DNA of 64,000 nucleotides from the NCBI GenBank assembly GCA_025917655.1, contig CP084614.1:1984001-2048000 (forward strand), given 5' to 3'. Under the pieces are notes generated by a model that saw only the letters and a program-made list of their open reading frames with translations, was not told the origin of the DNA and did not search any database. A program made the position numbers and the translations under genes. Of this stretch, positions 63,735-64,000 are shown piece after piece (position 1 is the first letter of the stretch; each line of letters begins with the position of its first letter). This DNA is from Chlorella sorokiniana. Lineage: Eukaryota; Chlorophyta; Trebouxiophyceae; Chlorellales; Chlorellaceae.

Positions 63735-64000
63735 CAGCAGCCACAGGGGCAGCGCCCGAGGCTGCGTCACCAGTAGACTCGCTGGCTGCAGGCAAACCGG
63801 CGGCAGCCCCCATGGTGCCACTGTGCCGACAACAAAGCTTGCTTGACTCCCACTCTGTATCCATATCCCTCCCTTGCCTACACTGTACCCTTGCACACAC
63901 TGCCTTATTTCATCTCTCCCTCTTTCTCTCCTTCCACCGCTGGCTGATCCCAGCACTTATTGTAGGCCAGCAGTTACAGCACTTCCCACTCGCACTCGCA

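Noticed and set aside
1-64000. Bacterial-type operons, CRISPR arrays, virus-like or LTR elements, tRNA genes
   Set aside because: I looked for repeated arrays, reverse-transcriptase or capsid motifs and tRNA-like cloverleaf patterns while reading. None was apparent, though a computed tRNA and repeat scan would be firmer.

Overview
The window is nuclear DNA from a green alga, most likely a trebouxiophyte of the Chlorella clade. The sequence is very GC-rich. Genes are packed at about 2.5 kb each and cut by many short introns (roughly 130 modelled, mostly 80-350 bp). Several genes carry the chlorophyte poly(A) signal TGTAA downstream of the stop. Best-matching families are plant or green-algal: a Raf-like MAPKKK, a plant pfkB kinase, a plant-type PP2C and an ABC1K kinase. 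I saw no tRNA, rRNA, CRISPR array or recognisable transposon or virus-like element.

Layout, left to right: 3' part of a Raf-like kinase (+, 24-1699); complex I subunit NDUFB7 (-, 2348-3013); mitochondrial ribosomal protein bL32m (+, 3366-3885); a DMT-family transporter (-, 4167-6811); a small membrane protein (-, 7454-8508); a Nudix hydrolase (+, 8955-9792); a NOL11-like nucleolar protein (-, 9981-14468); a double GATA-like zinc-finger protein (-, 15011-16815); the ribosome-maturation GTPase EFL1 (+, 17187-24159); FAM221 (-, 24438-25204) divergent from CCDC77 (+, 25465-27399); ESCRT-II VPS36 (-, 27574-30628); an unidentified polytopic membrane protein (+, 31099-34503); a pfkB kinase (-, 35052-37138); a GPC1-like acyltransferase (+, 37702-40408); a cupin (-, 40620-41028); tRNA 2'-phosphotransferase (+, 41416-42325); an ABC1K kinase (-, 42943-46433); an unidentified lysine-rich-tailed protein (+, 46756-48071); a PP2C phosphatase (+, 48168-52578); a VHL-beta/bifunctional-nuclease fusion (-, 53342-56016); a SARNP/THO1-like SAP protein (+, 56578-57742); katanin p80 (-, 57964-60720); a small coiled-coil protein (-, 60933-61698); TMEM65 (+, 62063 to the end region).

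The genes do not form one pathway. Themes that recur are ribosome and RNA work (bL32m, NOL11, EFL1, TPT1, SARNP), organelle proteins (NDUFB7, bL32m, TMEM65, ABC1K, the VHL-BFN protein), trafficking and lipids (VPS36, GPC1-like) and microtubule or cilium-linked proteins (FAM221, CCDC77, katanin p80).

Two cautions apply. Exons were joined by eye from splice consensus plus protein-family continuity, so boundaries are models. Also, most conserved genes need one or more single-base corrections, usually in a run of C or G, to stay in frame. This happens in many unrelated single-copy housekeeping genes, so I read it as base-level error in the assembly, not as widespread pseudogenes. The most interesting biology is the VHL-BFN fusion with a Tat-like lumen signal, an exact 90-bp repeat in two introns of the NOL11-like gene, a UBA-like segment inside VPS36, and the unusual spacing of the GATA-like fingers.
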